A DNA stretch of 64,000 nt from the NCBI RefSeq assembly GCF_945957525.1, contig NZ_CAMFLA010000010.1, forward strand, positions 1 through 64,000, written 5' to 3'. Below are positions 55,512 to 64,000 of this stretch, one piece after another. The position numbers were made by a program, and so were the translations under genes. Each line of letters starts with the position of its first letter. Position 1 is the stretch's first letter. The DNA comes from an uncultured Aquitalea sp. GTDB taxonomy: Bacteria; Pseudomonadota; Gammaproteobacteria; Burkholderiales; Chromobacteriaceae. The notes below the pieces were generated by a model. It was not told where the DNA came from, did not search any database, and worked only from the letters and a program-made list of their open reading frames with translations.

Positions 55512-56264
55512 TCAAGGCGCAAGCGTCACGTCGTGCACGACTGCCGCGCCATAGTCGTTGATGCTTTCATAACGCAGCTTCAGCGCGCCGTCGGGCCGGT
55601 TTTTCAGGTCCTTGAGCGAGAAGTCATGGCTGCCGCCAGGCGGCACCATGCCGCTGTCGGACTCGTACTCGCGACCGCCCGCGCTTAGCAAGGCGCGATT
55701 GAGCGATACGTGGTAGGCCGAGGCGTTTTCAGCATGCAAGAGATAGCCCTTGCCGGCGGTTTGCGGCTTGAGGCTCCAGCGCAGCTTGTCAGCTGCATCA
55801 TCGGACGTGCCGACCAGGCCGGTCGGGCGATAGAACAGCTTGATGCGCGAGCGGAAAGCCACTTGCATGAAGTTCTGCTGTTCGCCGGTCGCCTTGGGCA
55901 GCGGCGGCACATCCAGCACGTTGAGCCAGAACACCGACTCCTTGTCCTGAGGCAGATCGGCGCCGGTAAAGGTCAAGCGCAGCGTTTGCCCCTTGGCGGG
56001 GTCGATGCGGAAAATTGGCGGCATGATGAGGAAAGGCGCATCAGCCGTATTGGGAACAGATTTTTCATTGCCGCGGTCAGCCCACACCTGAACCAGCGAA
56101 GGTTCCTTGCCCGGGTTGTTGACCTTCACGGTGACCTCGCGGTCCTCGGCCTTGTACACCACGCGCGTGCCGGAAAGCACTACGCCCGCAGACGCCGAGC
56201 CGGCTCCCAGAAGGGAAATGGCCGTCAGCAACACAACTACCCCGTTAACTGCTTTTTTTCTCAT
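55512..56264 (-). CDS. Periplasmic fimbrial chaperone
   Basis: This 250-residue PapD-like chaperone has a signal peptide (cleavage after SASA, about residue 26) and two immunoglobulin-like domains. The first has VVLSGTRVVYKAEDREVTVKVNN with the conserved Arg34-type residue, LIMPPIFRIDPAKGQTLRLTF and VFWLNVLDVPP, and the second has IKLFYRPTGL. It binds pilin subunits and hands them to the usher next door. It lies between the major pilin and usher genes, the normal order. Confidence 0.95.
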   Translation of the reverse strand: MRKKAVNGVVVLLTAISLLGAGSASAGVVLSGTRVVYKAEDREVTVKVNNPGKEPSLVQVWADRGNEKSVPNTADAPFLIMPPIFRIDPAKGQTLRLTFTGADLPQDKESVFWLNVLDVPPLPKATGEQQNFMQVAFRSRIKLFYRPTGLVGTSDDAADKLRWSLKPQTAGKGYLLHAENASAYHVSLNRALLSAGGREYESDSGMVPPGGSHDFSLKDLKNRPDGALKLRYESINDYGAAVVHDVTLAP

Positions 56265-56333
56265 TTTTCAACCTGCTTTTATGGGATGGAACCGGTTGGC
56301 CGCGCCAGTCATGCGGCCAACCGGACACATCGA

Positions 56334-56861
56334 TTACTGGTAGGTCATCGAGTACTGCACGCTGGTGCTCACGGTACCGGCAGTAGATGCGCCGCCAGTA
56401 GCGATGTACTGGGCGTAGTAGTTCATGGTGGCCGCGCCGCTGCTGATCGGGACCAGCTGCGAGTTGGTGTTGGTGGTCACGTTGATGGCCTGGAAGGTGT
56501 TGTTCAGCAGCTGGACTTCCACGTTGGTGGCGGAGCCGGAGGCGGTGCTGTTCAGCAGGTTGCCGGTAGCCGGATCAACAGTGGGGCCAACTTCAAAGCG
56601 GGTTTGCGCCTTGTTCAGACCAGCCGGGCAGCTGCTCAGGCTGATGGCGAACGGGGTGGCGCCGGCAGTTTGGCCGGCGGTGGCCAGTGCGGCGGTACCG
56701 ACGGTCGGCAGGGTCACGGTCACGTTCTTGCCGGAAGTGCCGGTGATGGTGCAGGTATTGGCCACGATATTGCCGTTGATGGTGATGGTGCCGTCAGCAG
56801 CCATCGCACCAGCGGAGTAAAGGCCCAGCCCGATAACCAGTGCGGATACGATCTTCTTCAT
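56334..56861 (-). CDS. Major fimbrial subunit
   Basis: This 175-residue type-1 pilin has a signal peptide MKKIVSALVIGLGLYSAGAMA (21 residues), the donor strand ADGTITINGNIVANTC, a second Cys in SLSSCPAG (about 39 residues on, the pilin disulphide), and the C-terminal strand SVQYSMTYQ with the penultimate Tyr that chaperones read. The ATG at 56861 follows GGAGCC. It is the first gene of the operon pilin-chaperone-usher-adhesin. The long gap upstream suggests complex control. Confidence 0.93.
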   Translation of the reverse strand: MKKIVSALVIGLGLYSAGAMAADGTITINGNIVANTCTITGTSGKNVTVTLPTVGTAALATAGQTAGATPFAISLSSCPAGLNKAQTRFEVGPTVDPATGNLLNSTASGSATNVEVQLLNNTFQAINVTTNTNSQLVPISSGAATMNYYAQYIATGGASTAGTVSTSVQYSMTYQ

Positions 56862-57585
56862 TTTGTAAGGCTCCATTGCGATTTGCGTGCCCGAATCCGG
56901 GCGGACGTTCAACGATCTGCCGGCCAGCCTGGCGCTGTCTTCGGCAAACTTGCTTGCCAGCCGTCCCAGAGGGTGGCTGCTGGTCAACCTGAGAAAAGAT
57001 CCTGTAGTCACATCAGAATATTCAACAGATTCTTTAATCAGATTTCAGGTTGTATTTTCAGACAAGTCCGATGCCATTGCAAGTTTAAATGTTTAAATAC
57101 CTAAAACAAATAATTTAAGATGTGGATACAATGTGTCCGCACCCAAGGCATGAATTGCGAGAAAAGCCAGACAGGACGGGCGTTTTAGAGATATTCCCAG
57201 GTCGTGCCATCCCCTGTTGCGCCAGTGCAAATGGGGGCAAAAAAGCCGATTGCAGGACAGTCCAACGCCTGAATCCAGGCTCTATTGGCAGCAGCACGCC
57301 GGCCGAACTGACAAAGTTCGACAAGTGACCGACCAGTGGTCAGCTAACGGGAATGAAAGGCAAAGTAGTGCTAATCAGTACAAAAATGCGGCCAGGCTCA
57401 AAACAAATGACCGGCAGACACCCAACAAAACAACCAAGCACAGGAGAGGGAAACCGAAGAGAACGCAGGCGAGAAGTGAGAAGCCGCTTGCCGTGCCATG
57501 CCCCCAAGCAAAGCAAGAAAACTTCAAAGAGATGAACAGCGACATGAGGCAGCACGCGCGTATTGCGTTTCTGGCGTACAAATGC
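56862..57585. other. Long control region upstream of the fimbrial operon
   Basis: About 720 bases show no supported gene. Bases 57000-57120 are very AT-rich and probably hold the operon promoter; I cannot pick one pair of hexamers with confidence. From about 57350 to 57550 the plus strand is strongly purine-rich, which creates open frames on both strands (for example 57353-57535) that lack ribosome binding sites and a protein-like composition. No inverted repeats that would make an invertible promoter switch were seen. Confidence 0.5.
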
Positions 57586-57619
57586 AAAAAAGCCAACTTC
57601 GTGTGAAGTTGGCTTTTTT
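57586..57619. terminator. Terminator of tRNA-fMet
   Basis: AGCCAACTTC (57591-57600), loop GTGT, GAAGTTGGCT (57605-57614), with A and T runs on the two sides. On the minus strand it lies 9 bases after the tRNA 3' end. Confidence 0.93.
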
Positions 57620-57627
57620 GTTCTTGC

Positions 57628-57704
<77 letters not shown>

Positions 57705-57742
57705 TCTGTTCTGTCGCTTGCTGCGTTGCAGCGAGGAATCGA

Positions 57743-57771
57743 ATATTACCCTTGCCTGCCAACCTCGTCAA
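57743..57771 (-). promoter_or_regulatory. tRNA-fMet promoter
   Basis: On the minus strand, TTGACG (57771-57766), 17 bp, TAATAT (57748-57743), giving a start near 57736, about 30 bases before the tRNA. Confidence 0.8.
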
Positions 57772-57892
57772 CACATTTATGAAAAATATGCTCAAGTCGA
57801 TATCGGGGCCGAAAACGAAAACATATTCATTAACATTTAGCCCTCTGCAAGACACAACTTCACAACACCCGGCATCTATAGTTGAACACAGG

Positions 57893-58015
57893 TTATCGCG
57901 AAACGGTTTCGCCCCACGAATCGTTTTCGTCTCTCTTCGGTGTGCTCCAGAGCGGGACATAGCCTGTGTAGTCTGAATCGTGCAGAAACCACGCCGCAAG
58001 GCGAGCTTGATACAC
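57893..58015 (-). CDS. Possible 40-residue small protein
   Basis: A GTG at 58015 stands 5 bases after a strong ribosome binding site (AGGAGA). The 40-codon frame spells an acidic, aromatic-rich peptide (YQARLAAWFLHDSDYTGYVP, then KRDENDSWGETVSR) ending TAA. The composition looks protein-like, without signal peptide or membrane segment. A perfect hairpin GCGAAAC-G-GTTTCGC (57898-57912) covers its last codons. I do not recognise it. It lies downstream of the membrane protein gene at 58077-58691 and before the tRNA-fMet promoter. Confidence 0.45.
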   Translation of the reverse strand: MYQARLAAWFLHDSDYTGYVPLWSTPKRDENDSWGETVSR

Positions 58016-58046
58016 GTATTCTCCTAAGTGTTCATCACGGAAATTA

Positions 58047-58075
58047 AGGGCCGCCCAGCGCGGCCCTCTTTTTTT
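58047..58075 (+). terminator. Plus-facing intrinsic terminator
   Basis: AGGGCCGC (58047-58054), loop CCAGC, GCGGCCCT (58060-58067), C, then seven T. The T run is on the plus side, so it stops rightward transcripts. On the minus strand it is followed only by TTAATTT and would be weak. Confidence 0.75.
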
Positions 58076-58076
58076 G

Positions 58077-58691
58077 TCAGGCGGACACCCGGCCGCGCAT
58101 GGTGCGGCGCATAAGCAGCGTCCCGCCAACAAGCAAGCCGACAAAACCATAGCTGACGATGGGCGACAGCACCAGAAAGCGGTCTGCCGACATATTCCAG
58201 GCCATCCAGGCGCGAATCGCGGTTTCCGCCACTAGCCCCACACCCCACAGGCAAGTCATTCTGCGCAAACCCCGACGGAAGATTTCCTGCTCCCACAAAG
58301 TATCGAAACGCGTCCGTCCGGCGCTGGACTCCCGCTCCAGGGTGGCCCGGGCCAGATAGAACACCAAGGGTTTGCCGAAGCACAGCGAACCAAGAAACAC
58401 CAGCCCGATCAGCCCTGATACCAAGGACTCCCGCATCAACAGCATTCGTGCGTCGCCCCCCAGCAGCATGACCAGCAAAGACAGCGCGATGCCGGCCACA
58501 ACCGTCAGACTCAGGGCATCCACTTTGCGTGTGTGCCACAGTTCCCACAGGCTCCAGACGATGGGCGGCAGCGCTGAAGCGATCAGCCCCCCGCTCTCCC
58601 CCCATGACGGCGCAGCCAAACGGTACGCGGCCCACGGCAGGACAAAATTGACGATGATTTCAAGCAGCAGGCGCGGCGACAGTCTCGGCAT
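58077..58691 (-). CDS. VC0807-type inner-membrane protein
   Basis: This 204-residue protein has six likely membrane helices (starting LLLEIIVNFVLPWAAYRLA). It has the family pattern of a conserved SALPPIVWSLWELW (about residue 40) and LCFGKPLVFYLARA (about 105). Proteins of this type (similar to VC0807 and the MEP-like membrane proteins) have no established function. Several starts are possible. I chose ATG 58691 (MPRLSPRLLLEII) as the most family-like, with GGAAC before it. Confidence 0.8.
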   Translation of the reverse strand: MPRLSPRLLLEIIVNFVLPWAAYRLAAPSWGESGGLIASALPPIVWSLWELWHTRKVDALSLTVVAGIALSLLVMLLGGDARMLLMRESLVSGLIGLVFLGSLCFGKPLVFYLARATLERESSAGRTRFDTLWEQEIFRRGLRRMTCLWGVGLVAETAIRAWMAWNMSADRFLVLSPIVSYGFVGLLVGGTLLMRRTMRGRVSA

Positions 58692-58758
58692 GAACGTTCC
58701 AGCCATCACAAGAGGCGGATCAAAAGGCGGATTGTAATGCAAGGGGTTCGTGGAATGC

Positions 58759-58784
58759 GAAACCCCGCCGGTTGGCGGGGTTTC
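58759..58784. terminator. Hairpin between the membrane protein gene and the 61-residue gene
   Basis: GAAACCCCGCC (58759-58769), loop GGTT, GGCGGGGTTTC (58774-58784). The T tracts are only three long on either side, so it may be a modest terminator for the minus-strand gene at 58824. Confidence 0.6.
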
Positions 58785-58823
58785 TGTTGTGTGGCGAAGG
58801 TCCCGTGAGATGGACCGTCCGGA

Positions 58824-59009
58824 TCAGGCAGCAGCGCTGATAAAGGCGTTTGCCGGATAAAACGCGCTGGCAAGACCCAGCACGGAACGGAAGGTTACTT
58901 CAAACATCTTGCCTACCTGGCGGATGCTGACCACTTCGTAGTGGATCACATCGCCGCTGTCTTTATGCTCGAGAATGGTGTAACCCGGTTTCAGTTGAGA
59001 AATTTTCAT
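58824..59009 (-). CDS. Small conserved-looking protein of unknown function
   Basis: This 61-residue protein (MKISQLKPGYTILEHKDSGD to YPANAFISAAA) has alternating hydrophobic residues that suggest a small beta-barrel such as an SH3- or Hfq-like fold. It has no signal peptide. A GAAAGTG lies upstream of the ATG, and the gene is flanked by a hairpin downstream and an AT-rich promoter-like gap upstream. I do not recognise a family. Confidence 0.7.
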   Translation of the reverse strand: MKISQLKPGYTILEHKDSGDVIHYEVVSIRQVGKMFEVTFRSVLGLASAFYPANAFISAAA

Positions 59010-59193
59010 TTGATTTCACTTTCTTTGTTGTTGTTTTCATTGCCAGTACGGAAACGATAAAATTGATTCAATGTAAAGATTTACCACGCAATGGACTGAT
59101 TTGCCAATCATTAGTTCCGATTTGTTTAGCAGAACTCTAGCAGCGGCACATGACAGGTCTGTGAAGCTTTACCGCCATTTACCTTGCGCAATG

Positions 59194-59229
59194 AAAAACG
59201 CCCCGCCGGCAAAACACCGGCGGGGCGTT
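59194..59229 (-). terminator. Terminator of metG
   Basis: AACGCCCCGCCGG (59197-59209), loop CAAAACA, CCGGCGGGGCGTT (59217-59229). On the minus strand a T run (59198-59194) follows. Confidence 0.92.
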
Positions 59230-59247
59230 CTCGCACAAGGGTCGGGC

Positions 59248-61308
59248 TTAGCCGATGCGCATGCCCGGCACGGCGCCTGCGTCCACGTCCAGCAGGAACA
59301 GGCCGCTGCCGTCATCCACGCCGGAGGCGCAAACGATCATGCCTTGCGATACGCCAAAGCGCATCTTGCGCTCGGCAAGGTTGGCCACCACGATCACATG
59401 GCGCCCCACCAGCTTTTCCGGTTCCTGATAGGCAGAACGGATGCCGGAGAAGATATTGCGCTGTTCAAAGCCCAGATCCACTGTGAACTGCAATAACTTG
59501 TTGGAGCCTTCCACAAACTGGCAGGCCAGCACCTTGCCCACGCGCAGGTCGATCTTGCCGAAATCGTCAATCTTGATGGTCTCGGCCAACGGTTCGTAAG
59601 CGGCGGCGGCCGGAGCGTCTTGAGTAGCTTGCATATTCTGTTTGTTCGCTTCGATCAGTTTGTCGATGAGGATGGGGTCGATGCGCTGCATCAGGTGCTG
59701 GTAGGGCTTGATCTCCTTGCCCAGCAGCAGGCTGCGGCTGTCGTCCCAGGCCAGCGGGGCAACGTCGAGGAAGGCTTCCACGCCTTCGGCCAACTTGGGC
59801 AGCACCGGCTTCAGGTAAATGGTGAGCAGGCGGAAGGCGTTGATCAGCACGGTGCAGACTTCCTGCAGCCGCGCGTCCTGCCCTTCCTGCTTGGCCAACT
59901 CCCACGGCTTGTTCGCGTCCACATAGCCGTTTACCACGTCGGCCAGCGCCATCACATCGCGCAGGGCCTTGGCGTATTCGCGGGCTTCAAACGCGGCAGC
60001 CAGCTCATCGGCAGCCGCCTGCAGGCGGGACAGGATGTCGGCATCCGCCACGCTGTCGGCCAGTTTGCCGCCGAAGCGCTTGCTGATGAAACCGGCGGAA
60101 CGGCTGGCGATGTTGACGAACTTGCCCACCAGGTCGGAATTCACACGGGCAACGAAGTCATTGAGATTGAGATCGATGTCTTCGATGCGGCCATTCAGCT
60201 TGGCCGCCATGTAATAGCGCATCCATTCCGGATTCAGGCCGCAATCCAGATAGCTCTTGGCCTGGATAAAGGTGCCGCGCGACTTGGACATCTTCTGGCC
60301 ATCCACGGTGAGGAAGCCGTGGGCGAACACGCCGTTGGGGGCGCGGATGCCGGAATAGTGCAGCATGGCCGGCCAGAACAGCGCATGGAAATACAAGATA
60401 TCCTTGCCGATGAAGTGGTACATCTCGGCATCGGAGTCCTGCTTGAACCAGGCGTCGAAATCCATGCCGGTGCGATCGCACAAATTCTTGAAGCTGGCCA
60501 TGTAGCCGATGGGGGCGTCCAGCCAGACATAGAAATACTTGCCCGGGGCATCCGGAATCTCGAAACCGAAATACGGCGCGTCGCGGCTGATGTCCCAATC
60601 CTGCAGGCCGCCGCCGATCCACTCGTTCATCTTGTTGAGAGATTCCGGCTGCAAATGCGCCTGGCTGACGCCGTCGGCCCGCACGCTGCTGCCGCTGGTC
60701 CAGGCCTTGAGGAAGTCGGCGCATTCGCCCAGACGGAAGAAGTAATGCTCGGAGGTTTTCAGCACCGGCTTGGCGCCGGACACCGCCGAATAGGGGTTCT
60801 TCAACTCGGTGGGGTTGTAGGTGGCGCCGCACACTTCACAGTTGTCGCCGTACTGGTCCTTGGCGCCGCACTTGGGGCACTCGCCCTTCACGAAACGGTC
60901 CGGCAGGAACATCTGCTTTTCCGGATCAAACAGTTGCTCGATGGTGCGGCAGGCAATCTTGTCGTCGGCGCGCAGCGCCTTGTAGACGCGCTCGGCCAGT
61001 TCCTTGTTTTCCGGGCTGTTGGTGCTGTAGTAGTTATCGTGGCCGATGAGGAAGCCCTGCGAATCCGCCACGTGCAATTCACGCACGTTGTTCACCAGCT
61101 GTTCCGGAGTGATGCCCTGCTTTTCGGCGGCCAGCATGATGGGCGCGCCGTGGGTGTCATCCGCGCAGACGTAGTAGCACTCGTGGCCGCGCATCTTCTG
61201 GAAACGCACCCAGATATCGGTCTGGATCTGTTCCAGCATGTGGCCAAGGTGCAGCCCCGCGTTGGCGTAAGGCAGCGCGCTGGTCACCAGAATCTTGCGT
61301 TTGCTCAT
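59248..61308 (-). CDS. metG: Methionyl-tRNA synthetase
   Basis: MetG charges methionine onto initiator and elongator tRNAs. The 686-residue class I synthetase has the HIGH-type motif LHLGHMLEQ (about residue 20), the zinc knuckle [18 protein letters not shown] (about 144-161), KMSKSRGTF (about 333-341), the anticodon-binding helical domain and a C-terminal tRNA-binding EMAP-like domain ([15 protein letters not shown], from about residue 580). It is the long form found in many proteobacteria. An uptake-like word is at 59785-59794. The initiator tRNA gene lies 1.5 kb downstream. Confidence 0.97.
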   Translation of the reverse strand: MSKRKILVTSALPYANAGLHLGHMLEQIQTDIWVRFQKMRGHECYYVCADDTHGAPIMLAAEKQGITPEQLVNNVRELHVADSQGFLIGHDNYYSTNSPENKELAERVYKALRADDKIACRTIEQLFDPEKQMFLPDRFVKGECPKCGAKDQYGDNCEVCGATYNPTELKNPYSAVSGAKPVLKTSEHYFFRLGECADFLKAWTSGSSVRADGVSQAHLQPESLNKMNEWIGGGLQDWDISRDAPYFGFEIPDAPGKYFYVWLDAPIGYMASFKNLCDRTGMDFDAWFKQDSDAEMYHFIGKDILYFHALFWPAMLHYSGIRAPNGVFAHGFLTVDGQKMSKSRGTFIQAKSYLDCGLNPEWMRYYMAAKLNGRIEDIDLNLNDFVARVNSDLVGKFVNIASRSAGFISKRFGGKLADSVADADILSRLQAAADELAAAFEAREYAKALRDVMALADVVNGYVDANKPWELAKQEGQDARLQEVCTVLINAFRLLTIYLKPVLPKLAEGVEAFLDVAPLAWDDSRSLLLGKEIKPYQHLMQRIDPILIDKLIEANKQNMQATQDAPAAAAYEPLAETIKIDDFGKIDLRVGKVLACQFVEGSNKLLQFTVDLGFEQRNIFSGIRSAYQEPEKLVGRHVIVVANLAERKMRFGVSQGMIVCASGVDDGSGLFLLDVDAGAVPGMRIG

Positions 61309-61472
61309 TGGGAAGTCCCTGTAAACGATCTTGTGCGGGCAGCCGGAACAGCTGCCGAAAGCCCATGATTATAAAGCCGGATGCAGACGCGGTCACGGCA
61401 ATGGGCGACAAAAAACCTGGCGGAAGACGTCGTCGACATCCTCCAGCCAGGCTTGGCTGGGTCAAGACGGCG

Positions 61473-62720
61473 TCAGGCGCTTTGCGCGGCCAGTTCGCCC
61501 ACGGGCTCGGCGCGCTCCGCCATGGCTTGCGGCACAGTGCGGCGCGCCAGCACAACGAACAACAGCGCGGTACACACCGAGGCCACGGCAAAGCCGGCCA
61601 TGCCGCCCGCCACATAGGCCAGACGGAAGGCTTCGATGCCCACTGCGTAGCCCGCCATCGACAGCATGCTCATGCCGGCCGACACCGTGCCCTTGGCGAT
61701 ATCGGACGCCATCAGGGCAAAACGGTACAGCACGCCAAAGCTCATGCCTTCGCCGAAAGTCATCAGGCTCATGCCCGCCACCATCAGCCATACCGGCTCT
61801 TCGGCAAACAGTACGCCGGCCAGCATCAGCGACAGGCCGCCGACGATGGGCAACATGCCGACAAACACCGAACGGCCAAGCGGCCAGCGGTCGGCCAGAA
61901 ACACCAGCGCCAGATTGCCGGCGATCAGCCCGCCGAACACCGGCAGCTGCATCAGGCCGTAAGCCATGGTGCTCATGCCCAAGTCTTTTACCAAGAGCAC
62001 CGGCGACAGCGCGATCCAGCCCATCAGCGGCAGCGCCAGCAACGGAATGCACAGCGCGGATTGCACAAAGCGGCTATCGCGCAGCAAGGCGAGGTAAGCA
62101 CCGCCCATACGCAGCAGCGGGGTCTTGTCGGCGCCGGCTTGCACGGTTTCCGGCATTTTCCACCACAGCCCCACCAAGGACAGGCCGGACAGGGCGGCAA
62201 TCACCACGAAGCAACTGCGCCACGGCGCAACTTCCACCAGCGCGGCGCCGGCCAGCGGGCCGACCAGCGGCGCAATCAGCGCCACATTGGCCATGAGGGC
62301 GGTCACCTTGACGGCGGCCTTCTCTTCAAAGGCCTCCTGCACCGCCGCATAACCCACGGCATTGATAAAGCACAGACCCACACCCTGCAGCACGCGCAGC
62401 AGCATGAAGGACTCGATGGAGTTGACCCACCAGGTGGCAAGGCAAGCCAGGGTGAAATACACCACGCCGCCCAGCAACACTGGGCGACGGCCGATGCGGT
62501 CGGACAAGGGGCCGGTCAGCCAGGGCAGCAAAGCGCCGCCGATGAGAAAGGCGGTCATGGCGGCAGGCACCCAGGAGGCATCCACCAGAAACTCGCGGGT
62601 TACCATCAGCATGGCGGGCTGCACCATGTCGTTGGCGATGTAAACGGAAAATTCGAACAGCACCAGCGCCAGGGGAAACAAGAGGTTGGCGGGACTGAGC
62701 ACGGCATGACGGGACTGCAT
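61473..62720 (-). CDS. mdfA: MdfA-like multidrug MFS transporter
   Basis: This 415-residue, 12-helix drug/H+ antiporter closely follows E. coli MdfA. Helix 1 is FEFSVYIANDMVQPAMLMV with the membrane-embedded Glu and Asp that couple drug and proton. The loop motif is GPLSDRIGRRPVLLGGVV, helix 4 has LLRVLQGVGLCFINAVGYAA, followed by FEEKAAVKVTALMANVALIAPLVGPLAGA, and there is a late GTVSAGMSMLSM. I chose the ATG at 62720. It is a single gene upstream of metG on the same strand. The symbol follows similarity to MdfA. Confidence 0.88.
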   Translation of the reverse strand: MQSRHAVLSPANLLFPLALVLFEFSVYIANDMVQPAMLMVTREFLVDASWVPAAMTAFLIGGALLPWLTGPLSDRIGRRPVLLGGVVYFTLACLATWWVNSIESFMLLRVLQGVGLCFINAVGYAAVQEAFEEKAAVKVTALMANVALIAPLVGPLAGAALVEVAPWRSCFVVIAALSGLSLVGLWWKMPETVQAGADKTPLLRMGGAYLALLRDSRFVQSALCIPLLALPLMGWIALSPVLLVKDLGMSTMAYGLMQLPVFGGLIAGNLALVFLADRWPLGRSVFVGMLPIVGGLSLMLAGVLFAEEPVWLMVAGMSLMTFGEGMSFGVLYRFALMASDIAKGTVSAGMSMLSMAGYAVGIEAFRLAYVAGGMAGFAVASVCTALLFVVLARRTVPQAMAERAEPVGELAAQSA

Positions 62721-63061
62721 GGAGGGTAAAGCCTTTCGTAACCTAAAGATCGTGGCCTGCGGCCTGACGGGGCCGAGCCTGACGCCGCGCAAACGCTATC
62801 GCGTCGCGGAAGAAAAAACGATCAATTCTACGCGTCTGCGTCCGGCCCGGCAAGAAAACTCCAGATGAAGCTATTTGGCGAGAGCATGAGCAAGGCCAAT
62901 AGCCATGCCGGCAGCGCGGGAGTAACATGGCGCATCCGACCGACGGAGAACCGATGCCAAACCGCGACTGAGCGACCTCTGCGGCGGCTTGGCCGGCGCC
63001 TGCCAGGACGACCGGCGAAAAACAGATTAAAATAGTCGGGTATTCACCCGGAACACCCACC

Positions 63062-64000
63062 ATGCTTTCCAAATTGACCCAATGGTTCGGCGGCAAGCCG
63101 GACTCAGCCAGCGACAATACCGCCATGAACCTGACCGACGCTCAAGTGATCGAGGCCGTCTCCAGCCTGATCGACGACAACACCGGCAAGCCCTACACCG
63201 CCGCCAAGGCCGTGCGCAACATCAAGCAGAGCACCGACGCGCTCTCTCTGGACGTGGTGCTGGCCTACCCCGCTAACAGCCAGTTCGACAGCGTGCGCCA
63301 GCGCTTCATTGACGCGCTGACACCGTTGGCCGAAGGCCGCCGGGTGGAAGTGACGGTCAGCAGCCAGATCACCAGCCATGCCGCCCAGCGCGGCGTGCCG
63401 CTGCTTGACGGTGTGAAAAATATCATCGCCGTGGCGTCCGGCAAGGGCGGCGTGGGCAAATCCACCACCGCCGTCAACCTGGCGCTGGCTTTGGCCGCGG
63501 AAGGCGCGCGCGTGGGCATTCTGGACGCCGACATCTACGGGCCGTCGCAACCCTTGATGATGGGCCTGCAAGGCCAACGCCCGGAAACGACGGACGGCAA
63601 AAGCCTCAAGCCCATCGAAAATTACGGCATCCAAACCATGTCCATCGGCTATCTGGTGGACACCGACCAGGCCATGGTGTGGCGCGGCCCCATGGTTAGC
63701 CAGGCATTGCAGCAGCTGCTCAACGACACCCGCTGGGACAACCTCGACTATCTGGTCATCGACATGCCGCCAGGCACCGGCGACATCCAGCTGACGCTGT
63801 CGCAAAAAGTACCGGTTACCGGCGCGCTGATCGTCACCACGCCGCAGGACATCGCCCTTCTGGACGCGCGCAAGGGCGTCACCATGTTCAACAAGGTAGG
63901 CGTGCCGATTCTCGGCATGGTGGAAAACATGGCCATTCACGTCTGCAGCCAGTGCGGCCATGCCGAACACATCTTTGGTGAAGGCGGCGCGGCGCGCATG
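63062..64000 (+). CDS. apbC: Iron-sulfur carrier ATPase Mrp/ApbC (3' end outside window)
   Basis: ApbC/Mrp is a P-loop ATPase that carries [4Fe-4S] clusters to target proteins. The 313 codons in view hold an N-terminal MIP18-like domain (about residues 20-95), the deviant Walker A VASGKGGVGKSTTAVNLALAL (about 124-140), DADIYGPSQPLMMG, the switch IDMPPGTGDIQLTLSQ and the cluster-ligand motif CSQCGH with two Cys (about 298-301). The gene runs off the right edge. The ATG at 63062 fits the family start. An uptake-like word is at 63325-63334. Confidence 0.95.
   Translation, partial: MLSKLTQWFGGKPDSASDNTAMNLTDAQVIEAVSSLIDDNTGKPYTAAKAVRNIKQSTDALSLDVVLAYPANSQFDSVRQRFIDALTPLAEGRRVEVTVSSQITSHAAQRGVPLLDGVKNIIAVASGKGGVGKSTTAVNLALALAAEGARVGILDADIYGPSQPLMMGLQGQRPETTDGKSLKPIENYGIQTMSIGYLVDTDQAMVWRGPMVSQALQQLLNDTRWDNLDYLVIDMPPGTGDIQLTLSQKVPVTGALIVTTPQDIALLDARKGVTMFNKVGVPILGMVENMAIHVCSQCGHAEHIFGEGGAARM

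Noticed and set aside
57040-57065. A sequence resembling the Neisseria uptake word (TTGTCTGAA on the minus strand)
   Set aside because: It lacks the GCC start of GCCGTCTGAA, and I saw no full copy of that word in the window. A single partial match is expected by chance.
56861-57120. An invertible (fimS-like) promoter switch for the fimbrial operon
   Set aside because: I found no pair of inverted repeats flanking the AT-rich promoter region and no recombinase gene nearby.
57353-57535. Open frame of 60 codons on the plus strand upstream of the fimbrial operon, and frames on the minus strand over it
   Set aside because: The region is simply purine-rich on one strand, the translation is a basic low-complexity peptide, and there is no ribosome binding site.
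59620-61368. Long plus-strand open frame opposite metG
   Set aside because: This is a shadow frame of metG with no family resemblance and no ribosome binding site.

Overview
The window is a 64 kb piece of a high-GC betaproteobacterial chromosome. The gene set and protein types (lgt, ilvD, guaB, dtd, yaaA, metG, apbC, a DUF4124 protein, uvrC-pgsA-tRNA-Gly) point to Neisseriales, most likely a Chromobacterium/Aquitalea-like member of the Chromobacteriaceae. This is judged from protein character and gene order; no database was searched. Most of the window is ordinary core chromosome. I saw no prophage, insertion sequence, CRISPR array or rRNA.

Layout. 1-4.7 kb: tandem tRNA-Gly genes, pgsA, uvrC, a DUF4124 protein, guaB. 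5.0-6.5 kb: two decayed genes, an M20 amidohydrolase and the ends of an MHS-type transporter. 6.5-16.8 kb: regulators (AraC/GyrI-like, LysR), a GMC oxidoreductase with an MHS transporter, an alpha/beta hydrolase, an HDOD protein, an M32 carboxypeptidase and small proteins. 17-21.7 kb: glyA, nrdR, a GNAT acetyltransferase, ribD and an unknown gene. 21.7-22.4 kb: an AT-rich gap of about 780 bases with signals for one or two small RNAs. 22.4-30 kb: GST, SnoaL-like, ilvD, lgt and a PhnD-type ABC importer with a fused double permease. 30-38 kb: metallo-hydrolase, copper export (copA-copZ), corA, ppx, phoU, rpiA. 38-49 kb: ispD-ispF, dnaQ, rnhA, gloB, mltD, a FUSC-like protein, dtd, yaaA, a lipase-like lipoprotein, ldhA. 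49.5-57 kb: an Aer-type chemoreceptor and a chaperone-usher fimbrial operon with a separate tiny pilin. 57.6-64 kb: tRNA-fMet, small proteins, metG, an MdfA-like exporter and the start of apbC/mrp.

The most striking signal is not a gene. The 10-base word GTTGGCCGAA (extended AGGTTGGCCGAAG) occurs 28 times in 64 kb on both strands, where far less than one copy is expected. It lies inside genes, in gaps, and as head-to-head pairs that form terminator-like hairpins. That is the distribution of a DNA uptake sequence, but the word differs from the Neisseria one (GCCGTCTGAA). No copy lies between 51.83 and 59.78 kb, a stretch that includes the fimbrial operon.

Regulatory signals that stand out are a complete two-repeat Pho box in front of phoU, a copper-type dyad inside a 19-bp promoter spacer in front of copA, an FNR/ANR-type box between ldhA and the Aer-type receptor, and a consensus promoter plus terminator enclosing about 93 nt with CU-rich anti-Shine-Dalgarno stretches.
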